From Mycolicibacterium sp. (GTDB taxonomy: Bacteria > Actinomycetota > Actinomycetes > Mycobacteriales > Mycobacteriaceae): 47,605 bases of DNA. The translations under genes were made by a program, and so were the position numbers. The stretch is taken from positions 1-47,605 of the forward strand of contig NZ_JAEMTA010000038.1 in NCBI RefSeq assembly GCF_016462545.1, written 5' to 3'. The notes beneath the pieces are model-generated. The model did not search any database, was not told the origin of the DNA, and saw only the letters and a list, made by a program, of their open reading frames with translations. This document shows, one piece after another, positions 25,653-34,090 of this stretch (position 1 is the first letter of the stretch; every line of letters begins with the position of its first letter).

Positions 25653-26282
25653 ATGACTACACCGGGACGGGAACTCTTCGAGAACGCCTACCAAAGTGGT
25701 TCTCCACCTTGGGTGATCGGAGAACCCCAGCCGGCCGTCGTCGCTCTCGAACGACGTGGCGTCATCCGTGGTCCGGTGCTCGATGTCGGCTGCGGACTCG
25801 GCGAGCACACCATCCTGCTGACCGCGCTCGGCTACGACGTCCTCGGTGTCGACTTCGCACCGAGCGCGGTCGTTCAGGCTCGTCGCAATGCCGAGCAGAG
25901 GGGCATCGACGCACGGTTCGAGGTCGCCGACGCGATGGACCTCGGCGCCGAACCCGGCTACGCCACCGTCATCGACAGCGCGTTGTTTCACGTCTTCTCC
26001 GAGCATTCCGACCGTGCGCGCTATGTGGTGAGCCTGCACTGCGCCATCCGTCCGGGCGGCGTGCTGCATCTGCTTGCCCTCTCGGACGCGGGGCGCGGCT
26101 TTGGTCCATCGGTCGGTGAGGCGGTGATACGCGACGCGTTCGTCGACGGCTGGCAGATCGAGGCGGTCGACACCGCGACGTATCGCGGCGTCGTCGGCGA
26201 GGCGCACGCCGAGAAGTTTGGCGTGGCAGCGGGCACGGTCGTCGACGAACCCGCCTGGTTGGCGCGAATCCGACGGACCTGA
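25653..26282 (+). CDS. class I SAM-dependent methyltransferase
   Basis: A 209-residue Rossmann methyltransferase. Motif I is VLDVGCGLGEH (42-52), the acidic end of strand 2 is in LGVDFAPSA, and motif IV is TVIDSALFHVFS. The N-terminal SPPWVIGEPQPAVV is found in small-molecule methyltransferases of the TPMT-like and Rv0560c type, as I recall them. Rv0560c methylates aromatic or quinone-like compounds and is inducible by such chemicals. A SoxR/MerR-type promoter directly before the ATG suggests induction by redox-active compounds. It converges on the DUF6285-like gene with 4 bp between stops. Confidence 0.82.
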   Translation: MTTPGRELFENAYQSGSPPWVIGEPQPAVVALERRGVIRGPVLDVGCGLGEHTILLTALGYDVLGVDFAPSAVVQARRNAEQRGIDARFEVADAMDLGAEPGYATVIDSALFHVFSEHSDRARYVVSLHCAIRPGGVLHLLALSDAGRGFGPSVGEAVIRDAFVDGWQIEAVDTATYRGVVGEAHAEKFGVAAGTVVDEPAWLARIRRT

Positions 26283-26286
26283 GCGA

Positions 26287-26610
26287 TTAGCCGCGCTCAT
26301 AGCCCGGATGTGAGACGGCGAGCCGGCGCAACACGAGATGTCGCAGCGCGGAGGTCACCTCGGCCCCACGGTCGTCGAGGTCACCCGCGCGGATGGCCGC
26401 CGCCAACGCTGGTTCATCATCGAACCCGAGCAGATCGACCGCGGCTCCGGCGTCCAGTAATTCGCGTTCGACGGTGCGCAGCACGTTCGCGGCGACGCGG
26501 GCGTGGAAGTTGACGGCTCCCGTCGTCGCCTCCTTGACGTCGGACTCCAAGAATTCGGCGACCGCGGCCACCAGTTCGGCGGCCGAGGGTCGGCCGTGAA
26601 GCTCGGTCAT
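26287..26610 (-). CDS. DUF6285-like small protein, LvaB-like partner of the kinase
   Basis: A 107-residue mostly helical protein, last gene of the catabolic operon. ATG 26610 shares one base with the kinase stop (TGATGA). Recognisable parts are the N-terminal PSAAELVAAVAEFLESDV, the central FHARVAANVLRTVERELLDAG and the basic ending ALRHLVLRRLAVSHPGY. I recall this small family as linked to APH-type kinases beside acyl-CoA dehydrogenases, and to LvaB of the Pseudomonas levulinate pathway, where the small protein is needed for kinase activity. It has no catalytic motif of its own. Confidence 0.65.
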   Translation of the reverse strand: MTELHGRPSAAELVAAVAEFLESDVKEATTGAVNFHARVAANVLRTVERELLDAGAAVDLLGFDDEPALAAAIRAGDLDDRGAEVTSALRHLVLRRLAVSHPGYERG

Positions 26611-27575
26611 CACACCTCCAGAAGGGTGAGCAGGTCGAACTCGGTCTCGCAGACGCGACGTCCGATCGCGGCGAGTTCCACCGATCGGGTCTGCCCGGAC
26701 AGGTGCCGTTCGGCCTGGTATCGGCAGATCACGCCCCACCGCAGCGTCGACAACACCAGCCACCAGTGCATCGCCGCGCGGTCCACCGCGATACCCGAGG
26801 CTTCTTCGTAGGCGCGCAGGAATTCCTCGATGCTGCCGAGGCCGCCGGCGCCGAGCGATTCGGGTGCGCCGAAGCGCCACGCGCGGATGCAGAACCACGC
26901 CAGATCCTCGTAGCTCTCCCCGGCATGGGTGAGCTCCCAATCGAGGACTGCCGCCAGCCGGGCCGGATGCTCGTCAGTGTCGACGATCAGATTGCCCATC
27001 CGAAAGTCACCGTGCACCAGGATGTTCGGTGACGCTGGCGGCCGGTGTGCGGCGAGCCACCGGAAGGCCCACTCGAACGTCGCCGTCGTGTCACCCATCT
27101 CGTCGAGTTGCGCACGCCACTCGTCGAGCGGATCGGAGGCCTTGAGTCCGATATTCAGCGGGTCGGCGCGGTGGATGGCCGCCAGTGCGCCGGCGCACTG
27201 GCGAATCAGGGCGGCCCTGGAGGTGTCGTCGAGAGCTCGCTGGATCCGCCGCACGATGGTCTCGCCGTCGACGAAGTCACAGACCAGGAACGGATTGCCC
27301 AGTGCCGCTGCGGAATCGTCGGCGATCAGCACGCGCGGCACCGGTGCGCCCGCCGCCGCGGCGCGAGCCGATGCCGCTGCCTCCAGCTCCATGCCGGCAT
27401 GGAGCTCGTCGGGCGGGCCGATGCGCAGGATCAGCTTCCGCGGACCGGTTTCGGTGATGGCATCGAAGGCCCACGTGGCGCGGCTCGCGCCGCCCGTGAG
27501 CACCCGGAGGTCGTCGATGCGTACCGCTCCCAGCGACGGCTGGAGGACGTGCGCCAAGGCCGCGGAGTCGATCAC
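26610..27575 (-). CDS. APH-type acyl-CoA kinase (LvaA/ACAD11-N-like)
   Basis: A 321-residue phosphotransferase of the APH/choline-kinase fold. The start is GTG 27575, overlapping the acyl-CoA dehydrogenase stop by 4 nt. The catalytic loop is intact: ILVHGDFRMGN, with metal aspartate in VLDWEL. An N-terminal nucleotide-binding lobe starts RVLTGGASRATWAFDA. Unlike the Rv3168-like protein, the histidine of HGD is kept. Proteins of this type placed next to an acyl-CoA dehydrogenase phosphorylate the hydroxyl of 4-hydroxyacyl-CoAs (bacterial LvaA, mammalian ACAD11). Coupling with the flanking dehydrogenase and DUF6285-like gene supports that role. Confidence 0.78.
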   Translation of the reverse strand: MIDSAALAHVLQPSLGAVRIDDLRVLTGGASRATWAFDAITETGPRKLILRIGPPDELHAGMELEAAASARAAAAGAPVPRVLIADDSAAALGNPFLVCDFVDGETIVRRIQRALDDTSRAALIRQCAGALAAIHRADPLNIGLKASDPLDEWRAQLDEMGDTTATFEWAFRWLAAHRPPASPNILVHGDFRMGNLIVDTDEHPARLAAVLDWELTHAGESYEDLAWFCIRAWRFGAPESLGAGGLGSIEEFLRAYEEASGIAVDRAAMHWWLVLSTLRWGVICRYQAERHLSGQTRSVELAAIGRRVCETEFDLLTLLEV

Positions 27576-28810
27576 TTGCGGCCGAACTTGAACATCCGCT
27601 GGGCTACCCGCCGGATCTGGATCTCCTCCGCACCCTCGGTGATCCGGTATCGGCGGTGATGCCGGTAGATGTGCTCGAACGGTTCGTGGCGGCTGTACCC
27701 GAGGCCACCGTGCACCTGCATCGCCCGGTCGGCGGCCTCGCACACCAGTCGGTTGGCGCGGTAGTTCGCCATCGAGACCTTGTCCGACACCTCCATGTGG
27801 TGGTTGCGGTCCAGGTGCCAGGCGGCGTAGTAGACCAGCAGACGCACCATCTGGGCTTCGGTCTGCAGCTCGACGAGGGGCCACTGAACGGCCTGGTTCA
27901 CCGCGAGCGGCTTGCCGAACACCACGCGCTCGGAGGCGTACGCCGCGGCGCGGTCGATGCAATACTGCGCGGCACCCAGGCTACTGGCGGCCTGGCGAAT
28001 CCTGTTCTCGTGCAGGAAGGTCTGGCCCACGTCGAGGCCGTGATCGACCTCGCCGAGGATCGCATCGGCGGGCACGCGCACATCCTTGAGTTCCACTTCG
28101 GCGTGGTCGGTGGGCATGTTGAACGTCCACCAGTAGAACGGCACGGTGAAGCCCGGCGAGTCGCACGGCACCAGGAACGCCGTGATGCCACGCGCTTGGC
28201 CCGCCTCGCCGGACGTGCGGGCGAAGACGAGATCGTGGGTGGCTCGGTGCACGCCGGTGTTCCACCGCTTGGTGCCGTTGATCACCCAGCCGTCGCCGTC
28301 GCGCACCGCGGTGGTCTCCAGCCACGTCGCGTCGGAGCCGTGCGCGGGTTCGGACAGCCCGAACGCCATCGAGCGTTCGCCGGTGAGCAGTGCTTCACCC
28401 CACTCCTTCTTCTGCTGATCGGTGCCGAACCGGTCCATCATGATGACCTGGGGAAAGTTGCCGACGATCGACGACTCGTCCTGTAGATCGTTGTGCAGAC
28501 CGAGGCCTCTGTGCGCCAGGTGTTCCCGGATCACCGCCATGTCGAGGTTGGTGCCGTCGCGCCCACCGAAGCGGGACGGCAGGCCGTAGCGCAGCCACCC
28601 GGCCGCGTCGGCTCTGCGGCGCATCTCGTCGAGAAGGTCCTCCCAGGCGCGCTGCGGGATGCCACCGTTGTCCCAGTCGGTGCGGGCGTGCTCGCGGCGG
28701 CGGTCGAAGTACTGCATGTGCTCGGCTTCCAGCGGCTTGATCTCCGCCTCGATGAAGGCGTCCATCTCGGCCAGCAGCCCCGGAAGGTGTTCGGGCAGTG
28801 CGAAATCCAC
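27572..28810 (-). CDS. acyl-CoA dehydrogenase (LvaC/ACAD11-C-like candidate)
   Basis: A 412-residue flavoprotein dehydrogenase starting at GTG 28810. The flavin segment MAFGLSEPAHGSDATWLETTA and the KRWNTGVHRATHDLVFARTSG region are clear. Near the end, HGGLGYSRHEPFEHIYRHHRRYRITEGAEEIQ carries the usual catalytic glutamate (TEGAEE). It oxidises acyl-CoAs at C2-C3, or in the kinase-linked branch helps turn 4-phosphoacyl-CoA into an enoyl-CoA. It is directly coupled to the APH-type kinase, which is what suggests the second reaction. A TetR gene lies 11 bp upstream in the same operon. Confidence 0.88.
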   Translation of the reverse strand: MDFALPEHLPGLLAEMDAFIEAEIKPLEAEHMQYFDRRREHARTDWDNGGIPQRAWEDLLDEMRRRADAAGWLRYGLPSRFGGRDGTNLDMAVIREHLAHRGLGLHNDLQDESSIVGNFPQVIMMDRFGTDQQKKEWGEALLTGERSMAFGLSEPAHGSDATWLETTAVRDGDGWVINGTKRWNTGVHRATHDLVFARTSGEAGQARGITAFLVPCDSPGFTVPFYWWTFNMPTDHAEVELKDVRVPADAILGEVDHGLDVGQTFLHENRIRQAASSLGAAQYCIDRAAAYASERVVFGKPLAVNQAVQWPLVELQTEAQMVRLLVYYAAWHLDRNHHMEVSDKVSMANYRANRLVCEAADRAMQVHGGLGYSRHEPFEHIYRHHRRYRITEGAEEIQIRRVAQRMFKFGRK

Positions 28811-28821
28811 GGTGATCTCTC

Positions 28822-29433
28822 CTAGTAGCCGTACAGTGTCTTCTTCCAGATCGTCGAGAGGGTGTTGATGGCGTCGGCGTCACTGATCTGGAGGTCGAGC
28901 CCAGATGGGCGCAGATACACCGCGGTGAAGTTCTCGAACAGCAGCGCGATGGCAGCGCCGGTGTGTTCGGCGTCGAGGTCGGCGGCATAACCCTGTTCCT
29001 GGGCGCGTCGCACGGAGGCGGCGACGATGTCCATACCGAAACGGCGAAACTCGTTCTGCACGTCGGTGAACCGCGGCTTGGCATCGGCGAGCTGGTTGAC
29101 GGCGATCATGATGCCGATGTTCTGCTTGAACATGTTCCAGTACCCGGTCACCACGGCGGAGAAGAACGTTGCGTCATCGGGTGACTCCGGCAGGTGCACG
29201 GCCAGTCCCGATGGCATCACCACGTCGTGCAGGAAGGACTCCGCCAGGCTGGCGAGCAGGTCTTCCTTGTCGCCGTAGTAGCGGTAGAAGACGGCAGTCG
29301 ACTTGCCCGCAGCCGAGGTGATGTCGGCCAACGTCGTACCGTGAAACCCGCGCTCGGCGAACAGTTTCCGGGCCGCGAGCTCGATGGCGTCGCGGGTCTG
29401 GCGGCCCTTGGCCGTGAGCGGATCCGGCGGCAC
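28822..29433 (-). CDS. TetR-family regulator inside the catabolic operon
   Basis: A 203-residue regulator starting at GTG 29433, two bases after the lyase stop. The helix-turn-helix runs from AIELAARKLFAERGFHGTTL to ITSAAGKSTAVFYRYYGDKEDLL. The C-terminal domain is long and helical with a methionine-rich centre (MFKQNIGIMIAVNQLADA). Being the fifth gene of the operon, it is likely made together with the pathway and represses it until an intermediate, perhaps an acyl-CoA, binds. The palindrome at 33904-33921 before the first gene is its candidate site. Confidence 0.88.
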   Translation of the reverse strand: MPPDPLTAKGRQTRDAIELAARKLFAERGFHGTTLADITSAAGKSTAVFYRYYGDKEDLLASLAESFLHDVVMPSGLAVHLPESPDDATFFSAVVTGYWNMFKQNIGIMIAVNQLADAKPRFTDVQNEFRRFGMDIVAASVRRAQEQGYAADLDAEHTGAAIALLFENFTAVYLRPSGLDLQISDADAINTLSTIWKKTLYGY

Positions 29434-29435
29434 CG

Positions 29436-30347
29436 TCAGCCCAGGATGCGATCGCCGGCGCTCAGCAGCGCGCTGGGCAGGTCGTGACCGACGGCCTGGC
29501 GCGCAACGTCTGCGGCGCGGATCGCGGCCTGGAGGTCGACGTCTGTGCCGATGTCGCTGTCGCGTAACAGGTATACGAGGTCCTCGGTGGCGATGTTGCC
29601 GCTGGCGCCCGGCGCGAACGGACAGCCGCCCAGGCCGCCGACCGACGAGTCCAGTCGGCGCACGCCGGCAAGGACGGCCGCGTAGGCGCTGGCCAGCCCG
29701 GCTCCGCGGGTGTTGTGGAAGTGGGCACCGAGCGGAAGGCCTTCGATGATCGGCCGGATCAGCTCGATCAGGGCGGTGACCCGGCGCGGAGTGGTCGTGC
29801 CGATGGTGTCGGCGATGGCTACCCGGTCGGCGCCGATCTCGACGGCCGCGATGGCGATGTCCAGGACGCGCAAGGGGTCGGTCGGGCCGTCGAAGGGGCA
29901 GTCCCACGCGGTCGCAATGATGACCTCGATCGTGGCGCCGTTCTCGTGCGCGATCCGGGCGATGTCGGCGATCAGGTCGGTGGACTCGGCCGTCGACCGC
30001 CCCACGTTGGCCTGACTGTGAGCATCTGCGGCCGACACCACGTACTCGATAGAGTCCATTCCTGCGGCGATGGCTCTGGCCGCGCCACCGGGACCCGCGA
30101 CCAGTGCGGAGAACTCGACTCCGTGTGATTCGCGAAATCGTGGCAATTCGGCGGCCAGCGCCTCGGCGTCGGCGAGTGCGGGCACCTTCGACGGAGAGAC
30201 GAAGGCGGTCGCCTCGACTTCGCGAACTCCGGTGGCGACGACGGCGTCGAGGAGTTCGAGCTTGGCGGACAACGGGATCGGGTCTTCGATCTGCAGCCCG
30301 TCGCGCAGGCAGACCTCTCGGATGGTGACGTGCTCCGCAACGGTCAC
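29436..30347 (-). CDS. hydroxymethylglutaryl-CoA lyase family protein
   Basis: A 303-residue DRE-TIM metallolyase. The signature VCLRDGLQ holds Arg15 and Asp16, the metal histidines are His209 and His211 in GAHFHN, and the active-site loop cysteine is Cys242 in GGLGGCPFAPGASGN with Asn251. This full set is expected for cleaving 3-hydroxy-3-methylglutaryl-CoA to acetyl-CoA and acetoacetate, or a related 3-hydroxyacyl-CoA. The GTG start overlaps the CoA-transferase stop by 4 nt. In this operon it is probably the last carbon-carbon cleavage step of a branched or ring-derived acid. Confidence 0.88.
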   Translation of the reverse strand: MTVAEHVTIREVCLRDGLQIEDPIPLSAKLELLDAVVATGVREVEATAFVSPSKVPALADAEALAAELPRFRESHGVEFSALVAGPGGAARAIAAGMDSIEYVVSAADAHSQANVGRSTAESTDLIADIARIAHENGATIEVIIATAWDCPFDGPTDPLRVLDIAIAAVEIGADRVAIADTIGTTTPRRVTALIELIRPIIEGLPLGAHFHNTRGAGLASAYAAVLAGVRRLDSSVGGLGGCPFAPGASGNIATEDLVYLLRDSDIGTDVDLQAAIRAADVARQAVGHDLPSALLSAGDRILG

Positions 30348-31555
30348 AACACGCCCTCCGCGTGCAGCGCCTTCAGTTCTTCCGGGGACCGACCGAGCAA
30401 CGTTCCGTACACCTCGTCGTTGTGCTGACCGGGCTCGGCGGAGCCCGCGTACCGGATGGTGCCCGGCGTGTCCGACAGCATCGGGACCACGCCGGGCCCC
30501 TTCACGTTCCGCTCGACCCTCTCATCCCAGTGGTCGGCGATCATCCCCCTGGCGACCAGCTGGGGATCGGTCACGACGTCGGCGACGGTGTTGATGGGTC
30601 CGCTGATGACGCCCGCCTCGCTCAGGGTGGCGATGATGTCGGCGGGTTGGCGCTCGGCCGCCCACGCGGCGATGATCGCGTCGATCTCGTCCTGATTCCG
30701 GCCGCGCGCAACGTGGTTGGCGAATCGGTCGTCGGTGGCGAGTTCGGGCCGGCCCATTGCCCCGCACAACCGGCGAAAGACCGTGTCCTGATTGGCGGCG
30801 ATCACCACCCAGCTGCCGTCGGCGGTCGGGTAGATGTTCGAGGGCGCGATCCCCTCGAGACGGGTGCCCGACGGCCCGCGAACCACACCGCCGACGTCGT
30901 AGTCGGGGATCGTGGATTCCTGGATCGCCAAACAGGATTCGGTGAGCGCGGCGTCGACGACCTGACCCTCACCGGTCACGGTGCGTCGGTACAGTGCGGC
31001 GAGTGCACCCTGCGCGGCGAACATGCCCGCCAGGCTGTCGCCGAGCGACAGTGCGAGCCGCGGGGGAGGGCCGCCCGGGAAGCCGTTCATGTGGCGCAGG
31101 CCGCTGGCGGCCTCGGCCACCGACGCGTAACCCGCCTTGTGGGCCTCGGGTCCGGTCTGGCCGTAGCCGGACACTCGCACCAGGATGATCCCCCGATTGC
31201 GCTCGCGCAGAACGTCGTACCCGAGATTCCACTTCTCCAGCGTGCCCGGTCGGAAGTTCTCCACGATGATGTCGGATCTTTCGACCAGCTCGAGGAACAG
31301 CTCACGCCCCTTGGCCTCGCGCAGGTTCAGCGTGGCGGCCTTCTTGTTGCGGGCGTGCACCGTCCAGAAGAAGTGGTGCCCGTCGAGTTCGGCCTGTCCC
31401 CAGGTGCGCAGCGGGTCGGGGGCGCCGGGCGGCTCGATCTTGATGACCTCCGCCCCCATGTCGCCGAGCAGTCGCCCTGCGAACGGACCCGAGATCAGCG
31501 TGCCCACCTCGATGACGCGGATGCCGTCGAGAGCTCCGGAACAGGCCTCGGTCAC
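30344..31555 (-). CDS. family III CoA-transferase (CaiB/BaiF type)
   Basis: A 403-residue CoA-transferase. The catalytic aspartate is Asp173 in LALSLGDSLAG, matching Asp169 of formyl-CoA transferase. The N-terminal LDGIRVIEVGTLISGPFAGRLLGDMGAEVIKIE blocks and the RNKKAATLNLR stretch are typical. It moves CoA between carboxylic acids without ATP and so would activate a pathway acid. The GTG start 31555 overlaps the hydrolase stop by 4 nt, and the stop overlaps the lyase start by 4 nt, consistent with one polycistronic mRNA. Confidence 0.9.
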   Translation of the reverse strand: MTEACSGALDGIRVIEVGTLISGPFAGRLLGDMGAEVIKIEPPGAPDPLRTWGQAELDGHHFFWTVHARNKKAATLNLREAKGRELFLELVERSDIIVENFRPGTLEKWNLGYDVLRERNRGIILVRVSGYGQTGPEAHKAGYASVAEAASGLRHMNGFPGGPPPRLALSLGDSLAGMFAAQGALAALYRRTVTGEGQVVDAALTESCLAIQESTIPDYDVGGVVRGPSGTRLEGIAPSNIYPTADGSWVVIAANQDTVFRRLCGAMGRPELATDDRFANHVARGRNQDEIDAIIAAWAAERQPADIIATLSEAGVISGPINTVADVVTDPQLVARGMIADHWDERVERNVKGPGVVPMLSDTPGTIRYAGSAEPGQHNDEVYGTLLGRSPEELKALHAEGVL

Positions 31556-32739
31556 TGGCTGAATCCGTGCCGGTGCAGCCAGTCGGTCACGATGCCAACG
31601 GCTTCGCGCAGCGTGCCGCGCTGGTCCGGGCCGGCGTAGTAGTGGTTGGCGCCGGCGATCTCGCGCATCTCCTTGTCGGGGTGGCCGATCGCCTCGAACA
31701 GCCGACGGGTGTGGCTCGGCGTGCACGCGTCGTCGGCGAGGTTGCCGATCACCAGGGCAGGCACCGCGATGTCGGGTCCGCAGGCCACGGCGTCACCGTT
31801 GGCGTCGTCGTAGCTCCACTGCGAGAGCCAGCTGCGCAACGTGCAGAACCGGGCGAGGCCGACGGGACTCGAGTTCACCACCTGAGGATCCCCCAGGTAG
31901 CACGTCCCCGGGGTGCGATCGTTCGGATCGACGGACGGGTCCAGCCAGCGGGGATCGGCCATGGTGCCGTGCACGACGAACGCGAATTCGTCCTCCTGGC
32001 GTCCGGATGCCTTCAGCTCGGCGAGTTTTTCCTTCACCCACTTCGTGATTCGTCGGTTGCGGGCGATCTGTGCCGCCCGGTATCGGTCCAGGAACTCGGC
32101 CGTGTAAGGCGGTTGATTGGGATTGAGCGGGTCGTACAGATCGAGTTCGGGGTCGCGCTTGGACGGATCCGACTCGTCGAGGATCGAGGCATCCAGCCAC
32201 TCGGTCATGGTGCCGTGGCGACTGATGTGAGCGGCCAGCAGCATGATGCCGTCGGCCGGGATCAGCCCGAGCTTGGTCAGGTCCGGTCCGTCGCCCGAGG
32301 GGCTGGCGGTGATGGTCGGGTGCTGAGCCTGCTGTTGGTAGAACACCGACAGCGAGCCGCCACCGCTCCACCCGGCCAACACCACCTTCGAGTAACCGAG
32401 TCGGTTCTTGGCGTCCTTGATGCACTCGCCGAGATCCTCGACCACCTTCTCCATCAGCAGTGCCGAGTCGGTGCCACGGAAGCGGCTGTTGCAATAGATG
32501 ACGTGGTGACCTGCGCGGGCGAGGCCATTGATCATCGGGAGGTACGCCCCACCGCCGATGGGGTGCATGAAGACGAGCACGGTGTCGCTCGGCCTGTCCG
32601 GCTTGAGCAGGTAGCTCTCCAGTACGACGAGTTCGGCGACGCCGCCGTAGACATCGCGCGTGCTCGAGGTGTTCTGGTAGGCAACGAGATACGGGATGCG
32701 CTCGTAGTCGTGCTTGGCGGGCTGCTCGGTGGTCGTCAT
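31552..32739 (-). CDS. alpha/beta hydrolase
   Basis: A 395-residue hydrolase, long for the family because of a cap of about 150 residues between strand 6 and the acid. The nucleophile is Ser125 in GWSGGGS. HPIGGG (59-64) may form the oxyanion hole, the acid is in NLADDACTP and the histidine in GANHYYAG. No signal peptide is present, so it is cytoplasmic. ATG 32739 comes two bases after the dioxygenase-like gene. In the operon it could hydrolyse an ester, a lactone or a ring-fission product. Confidence 0.85.
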   Translation of the reverse strand: MTTTEQPAKHDYERIPYLVAYQNTSSTRDVYGGVAELVVLESYLLKPDRPSDTVLVFMHPIGGGAYLPMINGLARAGHHVIYCNSRFRGTDSALLMEKVVEDLGECIKDAKNRLGYSKVVLAGWSGGGSLSVFYQQQAQHPTITASPSGDGPDLTKLGLIPADGIMLLAAHISRHGTMTEWLDASILDESDPSKRDPELDLYDPLNPNQPPYTAEFLDRYRAAQIARNRRITKWVKEKLAELKASGRQEDEFAFVVHGTMADPRWLDPSVDPNDRTPGTCYLGDPQVVNSSPVGLARFCTLRSWLSQWSYDDANGDAVACGPDIAVPALVIGNLADDACTPSHTRRLFEAIGHPDKEMREIAGANHYYAGPDQRGTLREAVGIVTDWLHRHGFSQ

Positions 32740-32741
32740 CT

Positions 32742-33857
32742 CTAGTGCTGCCCGAGGTCGTGGGCCAGCACCTCGGCCGACGGCACCAGCCGACGTCGGG
32801 TGTCGATCGCGATCACCGACCAGTCGACGCGGTCGTACTCGTCGAATTTGCGCCTGGCCCGTTCTCGCGCCTTCTCGGGTGCGCCGTGGTGAACCCCCTG
32901 CGGCGCATGGGATATGAGTCCGGCGGGCATCAGGATGCCGTACAGGGTGCCGCCGTGGAAGAACGCGATCTCGTCGTAGTCGACGTTGCGGTGATACCAG
33001 GGCGTGCGCTCGGTGCCTGCCACGCCTTCGGCGGGCTTCGGCAGGAAGTTCATCACGTACACGCCGGTGGCCTGCATGAACAGGTGCACGGTCGGCGGTA
33101 GGTGCACGCTGTCAGAGGTCACCACGTTGTAGTCGGCGATGTTGAAGGTGAAGGGGAAGTTGTCGCCCTGCCAGCCCTCGACGTCAATCGGATTATGTTG
33201 GTAGTACAGCGAAGTCGTTCCGGCTCCATCGATCCCGGAGTGGAAGAGGCGGACCTCGTACTCATCTCGCCCGTCGCCGAACGGGTCCGGCTCGATGGGC
33301 CCGGGCTCGGGGATGACGGTGAGCGAGGGGTCGAACGGGAAGTGCCTGCCCAGTTGCCCCGGGGGCGGCACCCTGAACTCGTCGGTGGCCTGAATCATCA
33401 GCAGGGTCGACTCGATGTCGGGGATCTGGCGGAAGGTGCACGCCTTCGGGAGGTAGATCCAGTCGCCCTTGCGATAGCGCAGCGGACCGAACTCGGTGTC
33501 CAACACTCCGGAACCCTCGTGTACGAAGCAAAGCAGGTCGCCATCGACGTAGCGCGCGAAATAGGGCATTGGCTCCGTCCGCCGCGATAGCAGCACCAGG
33601 CAGTCGGCGTTGGAGAACATCAGCAGCGGGCTGCCATCGGCGTCGGTGGCGTCGCTCGGCTTCAACTCGCTGGACAGGACGTCGATGGGACGCAGCGGCC
33701 CGACCGACCGATATGCGGTGGGGTCATTGCGCCGATAGATGCTCGCGGTGCGCCCGGTGAATCCGCCGCGACCCAGTTCGTCGTCCTTGAGGCCGTCGAG
33801 GTCGGCGTGCAGGCGCCGGGGCGTCCTGCCCTTGCGGAGGTGGACGAACGATTCCAT
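32742..33857 (-). CDS. homogentisate 1,2-dioxygenase-like cupin protein
   Basis: A 371-residue double cupin, first gene of the operon. ATG 33857 has GGAG six bases upstream; a TTG at 33869 is a less likely start. The late segment TPWYHRNVDYDEIAFFHGG corresponds to the iron-binding His and Glu of homogentisate dioxygenase, and SHAPQGVHHGAP supplies the last histidine. The mid region DGDLLCFVHEGSGVLDTEFG is the first cupin barrel. The family opens aromatic rings between the hydroxyl and the side chain. No maleylacetoacetate isomerase or fumarylacetoacetase is nearby, so the substrate is probably not plain homogentisate. Confidence 0.75.
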   Translation of the reverse strand: MESFVHLRKGRTPRRLHADLDGLKDDELGRGGFTGRTASIYRRNDPTAYRSVGPLRPIDVLSSELKPSDATDADGSPLLMFSNADCLVLLSRRTEPMPYFARYVDGDLLCFVHEGSGVLDTEFGPLRYRKGDWIYLPKACTFRQIPDIESTLLMIQATDEFRVPPPGQLGRHFPFDPSLTVIPEPGPIEPDPFGDGRDEYEVRLFHSGIDGAGTTSLYYQHNPIDVEGWQGDNFPFTFNIADYNVVTSDSVHLPPTVHLFMQATGVYVMNFLPKPAEGVAGTERTPWYHRNVDYDEIAFFHGGTLYGILMPAGLISHAPQGVHHGAPEKARERARRKFDEYDRVDWSVIAIDTRRRLVPSAEVLAHDLGQH

Positions 33858-33903
33858 GGCTGTCTCCAATGACGATGCGGTACGCAGTGAGGGATCAGGA
33901 ACT

Positions 33904-33921
33904 AAAACTGACGTTACTTTT
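33904..33921. promoter_or_regulatory. candidate operator upstream of the catabolic operon
   Basis: AAAACTGACGTTACTTTT matches its own reverse complement at 14 of 18 positions around a central ACGT. It is 47-64 bp upstream of ATG 33857, in the only A/T-rich stretch of the gap. The likely ligand is the operon's own TetR (28822-29433). Confidence 0.4.
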
Positions 33922-33965
33922 ATTTCAACCGCCCCGCAAGACCCAATGTGCCGTTCGTGCGCGGC

Positions 33966-34043
33966 CTAGCGATCGGGGTCGACGCGCACGGTCGGGAAGT
34001 TGGTTCCGAAGTTACCTACACCAAAGCTGTTGAACTGCAGCAT
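33966..34043 (-). CDS. possible 25-residue peptide or leader ORF
   Basis: ATG 34043 to TAG 33966 encodes MLQFNSFGVGNFGTNFPTVR followed by VDPDR. About three quarters of third positions are G or C, as in real genes here, and GCGAGAG just precedes the ATG. It lies between the monooxygenase and the dioxygenase-like gene on their strand. It could be a leader peptide, a tiny protein or a gene remnant. I recognise no family, and chance cannot be excluded. The rest of 33858-34090 holds only the operator and promoter region. Confidence 0.25.
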   Translation of the reverse strand: MLQFNSFGVGNFGTNFPTVRVDPDR

Positions 34044-34090
34044 CTCTCGCAATCAGACACGGACCTTCACCTCACGCCCACCGTTGCGCA

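Noticed and set aside
28822..29907. A 361-codon TetR protein with a long N-terminal part
   Set aside because: The first 158 codons are an alternate frame of the HMG-CoA-lyase-like gene. The regulator starts at GTG 29433, two bases after that gene ends.
31185..31639. Plus-strand frames opposite the CoA-transferase
   Set aside because: No ribosome binding site, no domain features, and full antisense overlap with a gene whose catalytic Asp and folds are intact.
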